Of a stretch of DNA of 64,000 nt, positions 11,817 through 23,592 are shown one piece after another (the first letter of the stretch is position 1; the number at the start of each line of letters is the position of its first letter). The translations under genes were made by a program, and so were the position numbers. The notes beneath the pieces are model-generated. The model did no database searches. It saw only the letters and a list, made by a program, of their open reading frames with translations, and was not told the DNA's origin. Source of the stretch: Uranotaenia lowii (taxonomy: Eukaryota; Arthropoda; Insecta; Diptera; Culicidae); contig NC_073691.1 of the NCBI RefSeq assembly GCF_029784155.1, forward strand, positions 138,810,433 to 138,874,432. The letters run 5' to 3'.

Positions 11817-11864
11817 TTACGGAAAAACCGGGAATTTGAAAATGGAAACTCTCTGGCCACCCTG
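11817..11864. mobile_element. hAT-like terminal region (right end)
   Basis: Ends TCTCTGGCCACCCTG, the exact inverse of the terminus at 4186, preceded by ACCGGGAATT-type subterminal sequence. The flanks at 4178-4184 and 11867-11873 share CTTTGAG, but offset from the expected 8-bp duplication, so pairing of the two ends is uncertain. Confidence 0.45.
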
Positions 11865-13486
11865 AGCTTTGAGGGAAGATTCTCCCGTTTTCTGGGGCAC
11901 TTCTCTCATCAGGGCCCCGCGCCAGCGCCTCTGACCCCTTCCATTCCAGACATTTTTGGGTAAGATCAGTCCAATGTACGAACAGTCAGTCTACGGGTAA
12001 TCTTTTGCCAAGCGTGACTCGTTCGCGAAATCGTCTCGGATCGATAAACACGCGATTTTTCCGATTTCTGCATATGGGTGTATTCCGCGGAACTATCACC
12101 GGTATTGGTGTTTATTCGATTAATTGTTCTTTAGAATAAATTTCCGGTTCAATCCACTGACAATAACCATCAATGCCGGTAGAAAAAGAGTCGGGAGTGA
12201 AACTAGTGATTTGGATAACTTTCTCATTCAAGAATCGTTTCGGCTAACGAAAGTAGCATAAACATTTTCAAGCTGCATTGCCAAATAAGTGATTCTTTTT
12301 TCTTGGTTGTGATGTGTTGGTGGATACGGTAAAATAGGTAGAACAAACCGGTCGTTTACTTCTTGGCGCCGACGACGTTTATAAACTTTTTCTTCCTCTA
12401 ACGCACCGTATATAAACTGCACGTGTTTTCTGATGAAACTGAAGCTTAATCGTAACAAACATACTCCAAATGTTAAATTTGTCATTTTTTGCATATATCT
12501 ATCTATACAAATGTGAGCTTAGAATAGAAGTTTCATTCATGGTGCATCAATTCTAGAATACTTTTTAACGCAGCAAACACATCCATCAATAGTTTTGAAA
12601 GTCAGAAGTTTCCAATTTCATTCAGAGTTCCAAACCAAACGTCCCAAGCTCAAGGGAAGCATCTGCTCTTGTCTCAGTTGTTTTTTTTCCCTTTAATTGT
12701 TCTGAGCATATAGAGGGGGAACAAGGGTTCAAAGCATTGAAGTAATAAAATGTTAGTAGGGTGCTGTTATACTGAGGCGACAAGCGCAGACCTGACATAC
12801 TGAGCGCTTTGGAAAACGCCACAAAGCTGATGCCAGGGTGTTTTGTAATGCGACTAGTAGAAAATCCAATGACAATATTGTTGTTTCTCGGTTTGAAGCA
12901 GTGATTTCGGGTTTTAAGCACAATAGTTCGAAGATCCGTCCGAATTTGTGATAATAAACTAAATAATATCTTAATTGGTGAGAAAATTCTCATGAATTCT
13001 TATTCCTGAAAAAATAGAAAGGAATTTTTTCGGTTAAAATTTCGCCATTCTCGCAATCTGGATCATGATCTGATGAGCTTTTAATGGCTCCCGAAAGAAA
13101 GGAGTTGATTCCGAGCATTAGCAGATATAGAAAAGTGATGATTTGTAGTGAAATTCCAAGCACCAGTATGACTTTTGTCAAAATTTACATTTTTCTATCA
13201 ATGAATTTAACAACAAGAACACTTTATATTGAACACCATCTTTGCAATCCAGCGTATTTTGGGCTAATAAGGCTGGAACAAATATCAATTTCTTCTTTGT
13301 CACCCTTCAAAATGTCCAAAAACCCGAAGGGGGAATAAATAAAGTTATAAGGATTTTATGTAAATTTCGAAGAAAAAATCAAATATCCAAAAAATTACAA
13401 GACCAAAAAAAAAATTTTGGAAGATAGCAGTTATTTCACCTTTTGATTTTATTGAATTTTTAGATAAAAAATAACTTGATTTAAGG
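11865..13486. other. Non-coding stretch, several short unassigned frames
   Basis: Minus-strand frames at 12228-12494, 12622-12993 and 12990-13181 lack recognisable domains. The last begins with TTG and reads one hydrophobic segment. Consecutive frames do not join through obvious splice sites into a known protein. I see nothing that supports a gene. Confidence 0.35.
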
Positions 13487-13935
13487 TACACCGGGGCAAG
13501 TGCAAACGGTTTTCACCATAGTTCAACTTTTACATGTCCTTGAAAAATATGAAAATCTTCAAAATTATCAATTATCGTTCGTTGCATCACTAAAATAGTT
13601 AAATTTTTAAAAAATCAAATCGTAAATATCTGGCTAAAAACGTTTATTTTGAGAAACATAGTGGAGGATGGGGAGACTTGTATTTTGTAGGTTTATACAC
13701 TTGTTGGTTTGTAATTTGAAATTAGAGAGAAATAGAGAAAATAATAAAACAATCTGCGAATCTTAGATGTTCAATACGTTGTTCGAAAGAATCGAATTAT
13801 TATTAATTTTTGTTTAAATTCTTTAATTTTTAAATATAAATTTAATTCTAAAATAAAATCATCAAAATCATTTCTTGGGTATAAAGCTTTTGGAACTTCA
13901 TTTTTTTTGTTTTTTCTTAAATTTCAAGCTCTCAA
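13487..13935. repeat. Fragment of a GGGGCAAGTGCAAAC-type repeat in AT-rich DNA
   Basis: ACCGGGGCAAGTGCAAACGG at about 13491 resembles the two inverted tips near 40518 and 40840. No partner end was found nearby. The rest of the stretch shows nothing. Confidence 0.3.
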
Positions 13936-14680
13936 ACACCCAAAATAATCTGCACGTAGCGGCTACGTGAAAAACTACATAATTTTTATCCAAATGATTT
14001 TCACGTAAACGCTACGAAAAAAAATGTCTAAACGCGTCTTTATAAGAATTCGTGCTTCATGGAACTCACCCACAATTTACGTGAATTTTTAGTACGTTCT
14101 ACGCCGTGTATTTGTAAAAGCTATTGGGAATATTTTTAGCATAGAAATTAAATTAATGTTGTTTTTACTTTGTATTTTCATTTTGTTTATTATGATAAAA
14201 AATAAAACCAAATTTAATTGAGAATAACATTTATTTTCACACCAATTTTATCACTTTTCCTTCAATTCTTGCAGCTCGCTTGGTTTTTGTGTCCATTGCT
14301 AAAAGGGGGTGAAAAACGAAAATAAATTCATGATTATCACAAGCATCATTATCACTTACCAAAAAGACAAAGCTGAATCCACAGTTCCATTAGACACAAA
14401 AACTTTACATTAGCTAACGAAATCAGTTGGCTGACAATTCCCTTTTCTAATAAGAATTTACAACCACACGCTTAAGACAAACGCACAAAACGGATTTAAA
14501 TCATTCACTTAGACTTTACGTGAAATTCATGCAACAATTATGTGGAAGTAAAGTCGTTACTACCAGGGCTTCCGAAACACACTGTGTTTACTAAAAACAC
14601 ACGTAGAATCGATATTGTGCAGCAAAATTATAATTTACGTGAAAAATCCCCTAGAAAAAATGTCTTTATTTTTTTTTGGT
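13936..14680. mobile_element. Possible MITE with CACC/GGTG tips and CACGTA motifs
   Basis: The left side starts ACACCCAAAATAA, followed by the palindrome CACGTAGCGGCTACGTG. The right side ends TTTTTTTTTGGTGTAA. Several CACGTAA/TTACGTG motifs lie between (13990, 14075, 14518, 14635). Tips and motifs are consistent with a non-autonomous DNA element, but the TIR is short and no target duplication is evident. Confidence 0.3.
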
Positions 14681-15404
14681 GTAATAGATTTTTAACTTTT
14701 TTGAAACAATCCAAAGAAAAAGTAACTATTTTGCATCGAATTATCTATGAAAAAAGAGAAAAGTCATATTTTATCTTCATGCTTTCAATATTTTCAAACT
14801 TTTTTTATAAGGTTTAAATTAAATAAAAACAAATTGAATAAAGAGCTAATTTCTGAAATTTAATACTATTTCAATATTGCAGTGAAAATTCATAATCAAT
14901 TGCAATTGAAATAACCAAAATAACTTTCAGATTCAGAGTGGATTTTAAACCTAAATTATTAAGCTGGATCTCTGCTCAAAATTTTAAATATTTTTGTGTA
15001 GATGAGTTAAAAACAGTATCGGCGATATAATTGGTGTGAATCCTGAAATCCAGCCTTGTAGGTCAAAAATAAGAAAAATGTCTTCCGAATGTTCAACTTG
15101 AGCGATTGCCTTGTTTCCGAGAAAAAAGTTGGGTATGACGAAAAAGTTTTCTCTCACCTGGTAAAAATTAAAACAGTTTTTGGAGCCTATCCTTTAAAAA
15201 CTGATTTTGGAAATAAATTTCTGAACTTGATTTCAGATTTCATCCATCACCTCTGGTTTCAGAAGTAGTATTTTCAGTATTTTTCGAAAATTGAATAGAT
15301 ATCATTAGAGATGTACCGAATAGTGCGATCGGCCGAATACCGACTATTGGCCCTTTTCAAGTATTCCGTGAAACGAAGATTCTGAAAATAAATAGCATGG
15401 ACAT
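14681..15404. other. AT-rich non-coding sequence
   Basis: No gene recognised. A motif at about 15308-15350 (ATGTACCGAATAGTGCGATC) looks like part of a dispersed repeat, but no second copy was confirmed in this window. Confidence 0.3.
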
Positions 15405-15620
15405 TAGAGTGCCCCAAATGACCCGACATTTGAAAAAGTTAAGCGCTGCAGGCTTAAATTGATCCTAGGACTAGTACAAGGATTCATGCCAAGTTTGGGC
15501 CAGATCGGATCACGGGAAGGGGTCGCTCAACGAACCTAAAGTTTGTATGGGATTTTGAGACGTTTTGTTCGGGAGGAACATGAAAATCCAGTTTTTCATG
15601 AATAACTTCGGTTCCCAAAT
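15405..15620. mobile_element. Foldback hAT-like element, one arm only
   Basis: Begins TAGAGTGCCCCAAATGACCC and follows the arm of the elements at 23593-24363 and 44888-45659 for about 215 bases, with some mismatches. The matching second arm was not found, so this is a truncated or decayed copy. Confidence 0.6.
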
Positions 15621-16620
15621 TAATAAAAATATAGTTTGAACTATGAAGAATAGTTTTATATCAATAAATCAAAATCGATCATTTTTGCTAGGTCAAAGCT
15701 GATTTTTTTTTCAAAAACGTTCTAAAATAAAAAATTATTTTAAATTTTTTCTCTGAAATTTAAATGTATTTTTTTAATTTAAATTGCCTAGACAGTTTCG
15801 ATATCTTTAATTCAGAAATAAATATGGGCTTTTGAGAATCTCAAATTGAGATGCATTCTGTAAAAATCGGAGCTTGCAATGAAAAATGAACCAAGAAATG
15901 GAAATGTAGTTTTAGATGTAGGCAAAAAAAATCGTATTTGTCCAGATGGACATCTGGGGGAGGGGGGTAGGGGTTGCCTAATGTCCACACTTGTGCACGG
16001 AGAGGAAGAAGGGGATTAACATTTAATTTTCTGTCCACGTGGAATCTGAACGGCCCCAAAGGCAATTTAACACTTAAAGGCTCTAGTATTTTTAACTTCT
16101 AAAAAGAATCGAGATATGTTGATCCATCAAGCATAGAGCCAAACTGATCTGCAATAACTCGTAAAATAATAAAGTTATGGTCGAAACAAGTTTGCAGTTA
16201 TTTATTGAACATACCGACTATTTGGTGAACATTATCAGAAAATGATCCAACTTTTGCTTAAGTTTTAACGAAGTTAGTCTGAAAAAACATTTTCACTAAA
16301 TATCCAAAAAGGGAAAAAACAATGAGCATTAAAGATAACTTATCAAATTAGCGATACGTTGTTCGGAGACAAAGATACGCACGAAATTGAATTGAATATT
16401 TCGCATGATCCCAAACTTTTTGCCGATACACCATACTAAGGGGTGAGCCCAAACTTTTGTAAAGCACTATGCAAATTTTTTGCACAAAATTAAACGACAA
16501 CCTCCCTGGGGCAGTATAAGCACCATTAATCGAGGCACGATGAGCGTTTTCTGCCTGGAAATTTAGCAGCGAATTCGACTCGATGAAATCAACTTGATAA
16601 TAGAGCTACAGCTTGACTTG
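15621..16620. other. Non-coding stretch
   Basis: No gene recognised. A G-rich run near 15955-15975 is the only notable composition feature. Confidence 0.35.
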
Positions 16621-16624
16621 TTTC

Positions 16625-16705
16625 AACTGACGATTCGGCCTACTGGTAAGGTGTCGGAGAGGTAATCAGTAGACTCGAGTTCTTTGGCCCACCGGAACTG
16701 TTTCT
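16625..16705 (+). repeat. Possible tRNA-derived SINE fragment
   Basis: An A-box-like stretch (ACTGGTAAGGTGTCGG, about 16642-16657) is followed some 15 bases later by a B-box-like stretch (GACTCGAGTTCTT, about 16672-16684). Order and rough sequence fit a pol III type 2 promoter of a tRNA-derived SINE, but the B box is degenerate and no cloverleaf can be drawn with confidence. Confidence 0.3.
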
Positions 16706-17284
16706 GTACGTTGGAACAGTCTAACAGTTGAGACTGAATGATTGACACGCGAACATGAGAGAGAACGCAAATCAAGATTTTCTTTTTTTTTGTCGACAAA
16801 ACATATTCATAGATTTGAAGGGATTCTTAAGAAACTCCCAACAACTTTACGGATACCCAATCTTCAAAAAACTTATTAGAAAACTGTAACTGTAATTAAA
16901 AGTCTCCTTACTCCTTGCATTACATTCCTTGCAGCTTTAACATCAGTTCTTTTCGGCGCTTTTAATTCTGCGCATTAGGAACATAAGTAAACAAATGGTG
17001 TCGAATTCTGCGCATTGGTAAAATCATTGTTTTGATTTGAAAAACCATTTTTTTTTCTCAAATTTTTTAGCAAAAAAAATGATTTTATCTTTCACGTAAA
17101 GGCATTTCCAATGAGAAAATTCTGTTTAACACTGTTTCATTTGATCTTTTAGTTTTCCTAACACTTGAGCTGTACTGCTAACGAAACGACGACCATTTTT
17201 CATCGTTTGCTTCCTACATTTATTTTATTTTGATTTTTTTCATTTCTCGCGAACAATTCATCATATTTCAAAATATTTTGAAAT
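16706..17284. other. AT-rich non-coding sequence
   Basis: No gene or repeat family recognised. Confidence 0.35.
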
Positions 17285-17680
17285 ATTTTAGCTTAGCTTA
17301 GCTTAGCTTAGCTTATTTGACTACTCATATCCACCTTAAATCATTGAACTCGAAATGCTGTGTGAATATTTTTAAACACCAACATTTAAAATAGACTTCT
17401 GATAACATATTTGATTAAGCTTTGCACAACTTACGCATTTCCAATTCTATGATCGCTGGCGTGGCTAAGCAGAACAAGTTCTACCTCGCCAATGGTTGCT
17501 ACTCCGTGATTGATCGAGGCCATCAGTTTTGTGCAAGGGCCAAAAGAATGGTGCTTGGGACTAGCAGTTCATTCACAATGCACAAAACTCATGCTCTCCC
17601 TTTGAAAATGATCAATAACGGCGCCGGCCACGTCCTAGTAGTCAATGGGGGAAACAGGAAGGAATGTTAGTGTGATACTT
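17285..17680 (+). repeat. Dispersed repeat beginning with a (TTAGC)n tract
   Basis: A TTAGC pentamer repeats about five times at 17288-17312, followed by a unit of moderate G+C up to about 17680. From memory this type of sequence recurs in Aedes-type genomes. An open frame inside it (17422-17670) shows no domain and is treated as incidental. The pentamer is not the TTAGG insect telomere repeat. Confidence 0.4.
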
Positions 17681-20600
17681 TTTAGGTTCAATCAACAACC
17701 TTTCATATCTATATAATCCAAAAACTAGTTTTGAAAAATTCAGACACAAAGGTAAGTCAATATCGCCAGCTATAGAAACCGTCTGTACGTCTGCGAATCT
17801 ATATTCAAATATCCAAGGAAAGGGTTGTGTTAGTAGAGGAGAGGTTATTGATCAGGATCCATGTTGGTTCATGGTGCGATCGTGTTTTCCTACACCTTCT
17901 ATGCTATGCTCCTAGGTATTTCCTAAGGAAACTCCTATTTCTATCTATGAGGCAGTGATTAAAATCAATAATTCAATCATCGTTAATAAAGCATTTTTTT
18001 TTTAAAAACCGTCTTCAAGCTAACTTATTTTCCTAGCTGTTATTCCTGTTATATTAATGTATTTTCAAAAACGACTTTTCAGAAAGAAGAGAGTATAGTT
18101 ATGATTAAAAATTCGTTATCTTTAAGTGTTGTTAAATAACTGGAACCACGTTATTTTAATTGATAAAGGTCGCTTTTGGAAATTCATCAATACGAATCTA
18201 TTCTTTGCCTCATGTTGATTCCGCTATTACAGAGAAGAAAAAATGAACCAACTAGTATAAAACTAAGAAGTCATAAAAATTTAAATTTACTTTCCATATC
18301 ATTCACTATACTCATAGTTATAAAGCTTCAAAATACATTATAATATGCTGGTTACCATTCAAACCTAAAATCCATGCATATTCAATTCTTCAAATTTTGT
18401 TTATTTTTGTTTTTCATATTATGTTCATAAGTCATGCAAACTTATTATCTACCATTCCATAATTTATCGACGCAAAATACTTATTTTCCAGGAATAAGTT
18501 TTTAATATTTTTGTCCAAAAAAATTTTCTAAGGTATCCTTTTCTTCTGAGTGTAACAGCTCTAAATTCTCAATTTATGATTACTTAAATATGGAAGCGGA
18601 TTAAATTTTATTTATCTTCGTCAGGTTTAGTTCAGTTATTTGCTTTGGTTTAATAAAAATACTCAATTTTTGAATTCCCTAATTATTATTTAGAAACGGA
18701 AACCAAAGACCGCGTGGGTTGAGACATGCAGATTTGGTGGTATCGACGAAATATCTTAATTTTTAATGCTTCAATCGCTCAATTAGAATTGACGTTAATA
18801 GATATACATAAAATAAAATTAAGAAAATATTAAACTGGGAAACAAACAAGTCTAATGAATCAAAACAAATTGTGAATAATTTTTGGTGATGTTTTAACTC
18901 CTGCTCATGACTCATTTAAAAAGCAAGCAAATTTTATTTGATTTGGATAACTAGATATCTAAACCTAATAAAACTTTAATTTATTAAGTACCTAGAAGAA
19001 ATGTCGAATGAAAAACGGGACTGCGAAGAATGTGTGCAAAAAAAATACGAAGCAAATGGCAACTCTATCTTATCAACACCTGATTCATCGATAAATTGTT
19101 GATCGATTCCAGCTCGAGAGTTTCAGTCAAGATTTTTCTACAATGGGGAATGGGAAAAGCACCGAGACAATGATCTCCTATGTACAGAAGTACAAAAGAT
19201 TTTACAAAAATAGACCCAAAATATGATGATGAACGATGTACTTATCTTGCTATTCCTTTCACTTTTCGTAATCCGGCAACATGATATCGATGAAAACCCG
19301 ATTGTAGCGATAGTCGATCGCTAACTAGTGCCATCTGGTTCTCACTCTCAAATGTTTTTCCCGTCATCACAACACTAATTAAGACCCGCCCCTTTCCTGC
19401 CCTCTCGCTTCAACCATATCAACCAAAGCTAAATGAGCTAAATTCCATTTTCTCCCTATTACACGTTCCATTTCATAACTTGCAAATCACTTTTCCATAT
19501 CACAGGTTCCACTTTCAAAACGATGTCGCACGACGATTTGAATGAATCGTAATTTGGATTCTAGTTGGCAACTTCACACATTTTTAGAAAGTGGCGCTAA
19601 CGGTTATCGATATCAAGGACCACAACCTCATTGAAAGCCCTTTTAGCGCCATCTGACGTTATTTTGAATCTTCGAAGTCTTTCTAGCATTTGATATTAGA
19701 ACGTCATCCGGAAACCAAATCACACAAAATTGAAACCCGAATAACTATGAAAGCACTAGATATTTCCAATAACTTTGCACTTAAAGCAACCACAGACGTT
19801 TCATTTAACGATTGCACTTAACAGATTTAATTAAACTTTACTAAAAAACTGGAAAATTGTCTTTAAAATTTCTTTGAAAAACCTCAAAATATTTTGAAAT
19901 ATTTTGAAGATAAACAGTAACTGAAGAGATTCAGCTTGTTTCATGGATATTTTGTTCATCACATCTTGAAATATTTCTGTTTGAATATGAAAAGGCGCAG
20001 AGTTTGGGACTGCGCAAAATTAGGGTCGGTCACGAGTATTACGAAACGAGTATTGCAAGATTGAACGTTCAATAATTAAAACATTGGCATTTTTGGTGAT
20101 CCAATGGTTAAACACTTAATTTTGTAAAAATTCAAAAAAATTACTTATAATAAAGGCTGCCACTATTCCAGAAATCATATGTAAAGACTTACTTGAAAAC
20201 TATCAAGGACGTTATAATAAAATTTTATTTGTTTTTCATCCATTCTTTTATCCCAATCAAAAAACGGTTATTTTCTTCATCCAGTCGAAAACCCAATTCG
20301 AAATTTGAACATATATTCTAGTTTCGCTAACTGTGAATTTAAGAGTCCAAAATTCTTGAAAATAATTTTAACAGAGGTAGAAAATGCTTCAGTGGCACTA
20401 CGATTTTTGTTTAAATTTTCTACCGTATATTATTGTTTAAATTGGTTTGTGTTTCACTAGTGTTCAATATCTTGGACCTGTACAATAACTATTGCTTCAA
20501 CCCTATTCAAAATCATACAAAACTGTAAATTTTTTTCCGTTGGTTTTATTTGATTAGAATTATCAAAATTATTGACGTTTGAGGTTATTTGGTTCTCGAA

Positions 20601-21080
20601 CGAATGAAAATCACTTGCGGTACAAGCGCGTGAAATGTGTCATTTGCCTGTTCAATTTTCAAATTAAAGAAAATTTCTAACCTAAGTACTAAGTACGCTC
20701 TAGGAATAATTTTCCACATACACTAATTCATTGTGGTGAGAAAAAGAGTGTTGTATACAACACGAATGAGCAAAGTCCAAGAGATTTTCCGCTTTTCTCT
20801 CACACTAGAGTGAAGTTATTGGTATAACTTCCCAAGCGAACCCCACAGCCTGTTGCATGTAGTTCCCTCCAAACAGCAAATACAAAAACTATGGAAATAA
20901 CCTAGTAATTTTTCGTAGATGTGCGGGGTACGATTGGTCAGGGTTGGAAAATCCACCCACCCTATTCGGTTATGACGGAGCGAGCGGACGGAAGCTTTAA
21001 CAATGTTTGTTTTCTACCCTCCCTCGGGACATATTGAATCGAAACGCGGGATGAACGCAAGCAAAGAGCAGAACGTCGAT
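17681..21080. other. AT-rich intergenic sequence upstream of the transporter gene
   Basis: No gene, RNA gene or clear element recognised. This stretch may contain regulatory DNA of the downstream gene, but no specific site can be supported by eye. Confidence 0.35.
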
Positions 21081-21621
21081 TTCGCAGTTAGTGATAAGTG
21101 AAGCGTTGACGCGTTCGGTTGTGGGAAGAAATATCAACAAGAAACCAAACCGTTAGGAGGTTGTGAACACTTAAAAGTAACGTCAGAGGTGGTTTGAACA
21201 GTTTTTTTTTGCTGTTGTTGCAATTCCCAATAGCATGATTTGACTCCCGTATGCGTAAAAATATGGAGCGTAAAACCATTGTCATGTGAAAACATTTTTA
21301 CTTTTTTATTTATAGTTTTGGGAAAGACAGTATTTCGAAGCATTTTGCGCCCGTCAGACAAGAAGAGCAGGAAGACAAGACTTGACCGTGAAACGAAGAG
21401 TGCGTAAACCAAAACTGAGCATTCCTTGGATAAAAAATAAATCTGTGCCGGATTACCGAGTTGAAACGTGCCGCGACAGTTATTGTGGTAATTATTTTAC
21501 GAAGGAAACTTCTTCGGCGATAGCGCCCGTAGTGCAAAATTATAGCGGGAAAGCTCTCCAAAGCTCCGGTGCCGATTTGTTAAAGTACATGTGACTGTGT
21601 TAACTAAAAGTTTCTGGTAAC
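21081..21621 (+). promoter_or_regulatory. Probable core promoter and 5' UTR of the transporter gene
   Basis: G+C and CG content rise just before the first coding exon. TTCGCAGTTAGT at 21081-21092 resembles an arthropod initiator (GCAGTT). There is no TATA box at the usual distance. The start of transcription and any 5' UTR introns are inferred only. The coding ATG at 21622 follows CTGGTAAC. Confidence 0.3.
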
Positions 21622-21812
21622 ATGGCCAACGAAGTAGATAATCAGTTGGCTGAAAACGTCCGCGAAACGGATCGAACCGTTGCTGGAAGCGAAGGGGAGA
21701 AAGTCGTACTGAAACGTAAGATCACTCTGATCAATGGAATAACTATCATCGTCGGTACCATCATTGGTTCTGGCATTTTCGTTGCACCAACCGGTGTGTT
21801 CTTCTATACCAG
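21622..21812 (+). CDS. LAT-type amino acid transporter (SLC7 family), coding exon 1
   Basis: Encodes the cytosolic N-terminus ([16 protein letters not shown]...) and TM1. The motif [20 protein letters not shown] runs into [11 protein letters not shown]. The GSGIF segment is the unwound part of TM1 that binds the amino- and carboxyl groups of substrate in APC-fold transporters, and KITLINGI is typical of the light-chain (LAT) subgroup. These proteins exchange neutral amino acids at the plasma membrane, usually paired with a CD98-type heavy chain. The exon ends ACCAG|GTAAGC at 21812, phase 2, splitting an AGA codon completed at 25575. Closest insect relatives as I know them are the Drosophila JhI-21 and minidiscs proteins, so I leave the symbol open. 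It is partial: about 128 of an expected roughly 500 residues lie in the window. Confidence 0.88.
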
Positions 21813-23019
21813 GTAAGCTCAGTGCTGAGATTATCGTTAAACGGTTATGCAAATGTATATTGGACTGGATTGCAATCCTATCGATAATTATCATATCGTT
21901 TGAAATTTTACTTTTAACAGTCATCAGCTGTTTTATTTTTAGAATACCTGTAGTAAGCGCTCGGTTAACACAAAAAGTTACATAATCCTACTCATTCAAA
22001 AATTTTACAAAACTGCAGAATCAAATTTAAATTATTCTATCATGACCACTCTATCAATTGAAATTGATTTTGTCTATACATAGTATCATCTTACAAATGC
22101 TACAACTGTTGGTAAAAATTGTTTCCTTCACAATTGGAAAGATTTTTTAGTGATGTGCATATTGCATAATAATTTGAAGACTGTTCTGCTCGATATTTTG
22201 TGAACTTTGTCAAAATTATAAAAAAAAAACTTAATTTTTTGGCAGTTGGATAACTTAATTACGTAATTTTGAAACCGTTCATACAGTTTAAATTAAAGGT
22301 CGAAAATCAAGTTTGCTTAATAGGGTAGGTACTTAGTGGAGAAAATAGATGAAACGCCTCTTCCATTCGATCAATTTCCCCAGAACGGGTAGGTACTGAG
22401 GGTTCCATTCACTTCACACGATGTGTGGCTTCTGCCTCATTTGACACTCTGCTGGCAAGGGTTGAGCGTTAATTTCATTTCCGAGGAGCAATCAATAGTG
22501 TTAAGTTTGTAGCTGGTATATTTTTCCGTTTCTGTTTTCTCGGGCTGGATGTAATATTCTAAACCTTATGATTTAAGAGATATGAAAAAAACACTAGCAA
22601 TTGCTTTTGTTATTTTCGAGCTGTTTCGAGAGTCAAAAATTCGATTGACATGAATATCTCTATTTTGGAGCAGATTCAAAGTAAATGTTCCCTTGTGTTT
22701 GTTTGTTCATACCATGTTAGGTCGGGGAGATGGCATCCTTATTTTTGTCATCGAATTTGACAACCATCAAAATTACGGGCCACGATTTTGTGGGCCCTTA
22801 ACAAACCTGACATTTGGCTGTCAAGGAACGGACAAGATGTCAAATCCTAGAGAATTGTGAATTATTGCACACTAACACAATCATTCTGGTTCCTCATTGG
22901 TTGAGGATTTGAATTTTTCAACTCTGTACCACCTACTTTGAGAGGAAAACTCCATAATCTTCACTGCCGATGGATAGAAAAAAGAAAAAGATTCTTGCTC
23001 GAAAGAAGAACCAGATTAC
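21813..23019 (+). other. Intron 1 of the transporter gene, first part
   Basis: GT donor at 21813; the matching AG acceptor is at 25573-25574, giving a 3762-bp intron. This part shows no recognisable element. Confidence 0.7.
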
Positions 23020-23195
23020 CATCCCCTGTGTTAAGCGATTTTGGTTGCTGAGACTTGTTTATGTTTACATCCTGGTTGCCGAAGGTTTCCCATACTTGTC
23101 GGGAGATTTGAGACGAGATGAGATGCAAATGTAAACAAAAACAAGTCTCAGCAACCGAAATCGCAGTTCAAGTTGCCTAGTGTGGACTAGGCTTT
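23020..23195. mobile_element. Palindromic MITE in intron 1, copy 1 (left tip decayed)
   Basis: GCGATTTTGGTTGCTGAGAC near 23037 is mirrored by GTCTCAGCAACCGAAATCGC at about 23145-23164, and the right tip reads TTGCCTAGTGTGGACTA. It is the same family as the copy at 23314-23486. Confidence 0.55.
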
Positions 23196-23313
23196 AGGTT
23201 CATATTAAATTGTGTCGTTACCAAGGTGTGTAGATATAGGAGGTGTTACCGTATGTCAAATTCCGATTCAGCCATGTTGGCCATTTTGGTTTTCCAACTG
23301 CAGAACTCAAGCA

Positions 23314-23486
23314 TAGTCCACACTCGGCAACTTGAACTGCGATTTCGGTTGTTTACATTTTGAACTAGACAACGAGATGCATGTCTCAAGTCTCCCGACA
23401 AGTATGGGAGACTTTCAGCAACCAAAATGTAAACACAAACAAGTCTCATCAACCGGAATCGCACATCAAGTTGCCGAGTGTGGACA
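23314..23486. mobile_element. Palindromic MITE in intron 1, copy 2
   Basis: TIRs of about 36 bp: the left begins TAGTCCACACTCGGCAACTT and the right is its near-perfect inverse, ending GTTGCCGAGTGTGGACA. Total length is about 173 bp with no coding capacity. It lies about 120 bp from copy 1. Confidence 0.65.
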
Positions 23487-23592
23487 AGAGGATAAGGCTT
23501 CATGGAGTTTGTTTACCAACAAACTGTAGAGCAGCTGAGCAAATATTTTTATGTTTGTAAACAAACTCATTGAGCGCCCCGCTCGCCTACAC

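Noticed and set aside
12228..13181. Three consecutive minus-strand frames, possibly a spliced small gene
   Set aside because: No domain, non-ATG starts in part, and no convincing donor/acceptor pairs joining them.
17288..17312. TTAGC repeats as telomeric sequence
   Set aside because: The insect telomere repeat is TTAGG and dipterans lack it; here it is a short tract heading a dispersed repeat.
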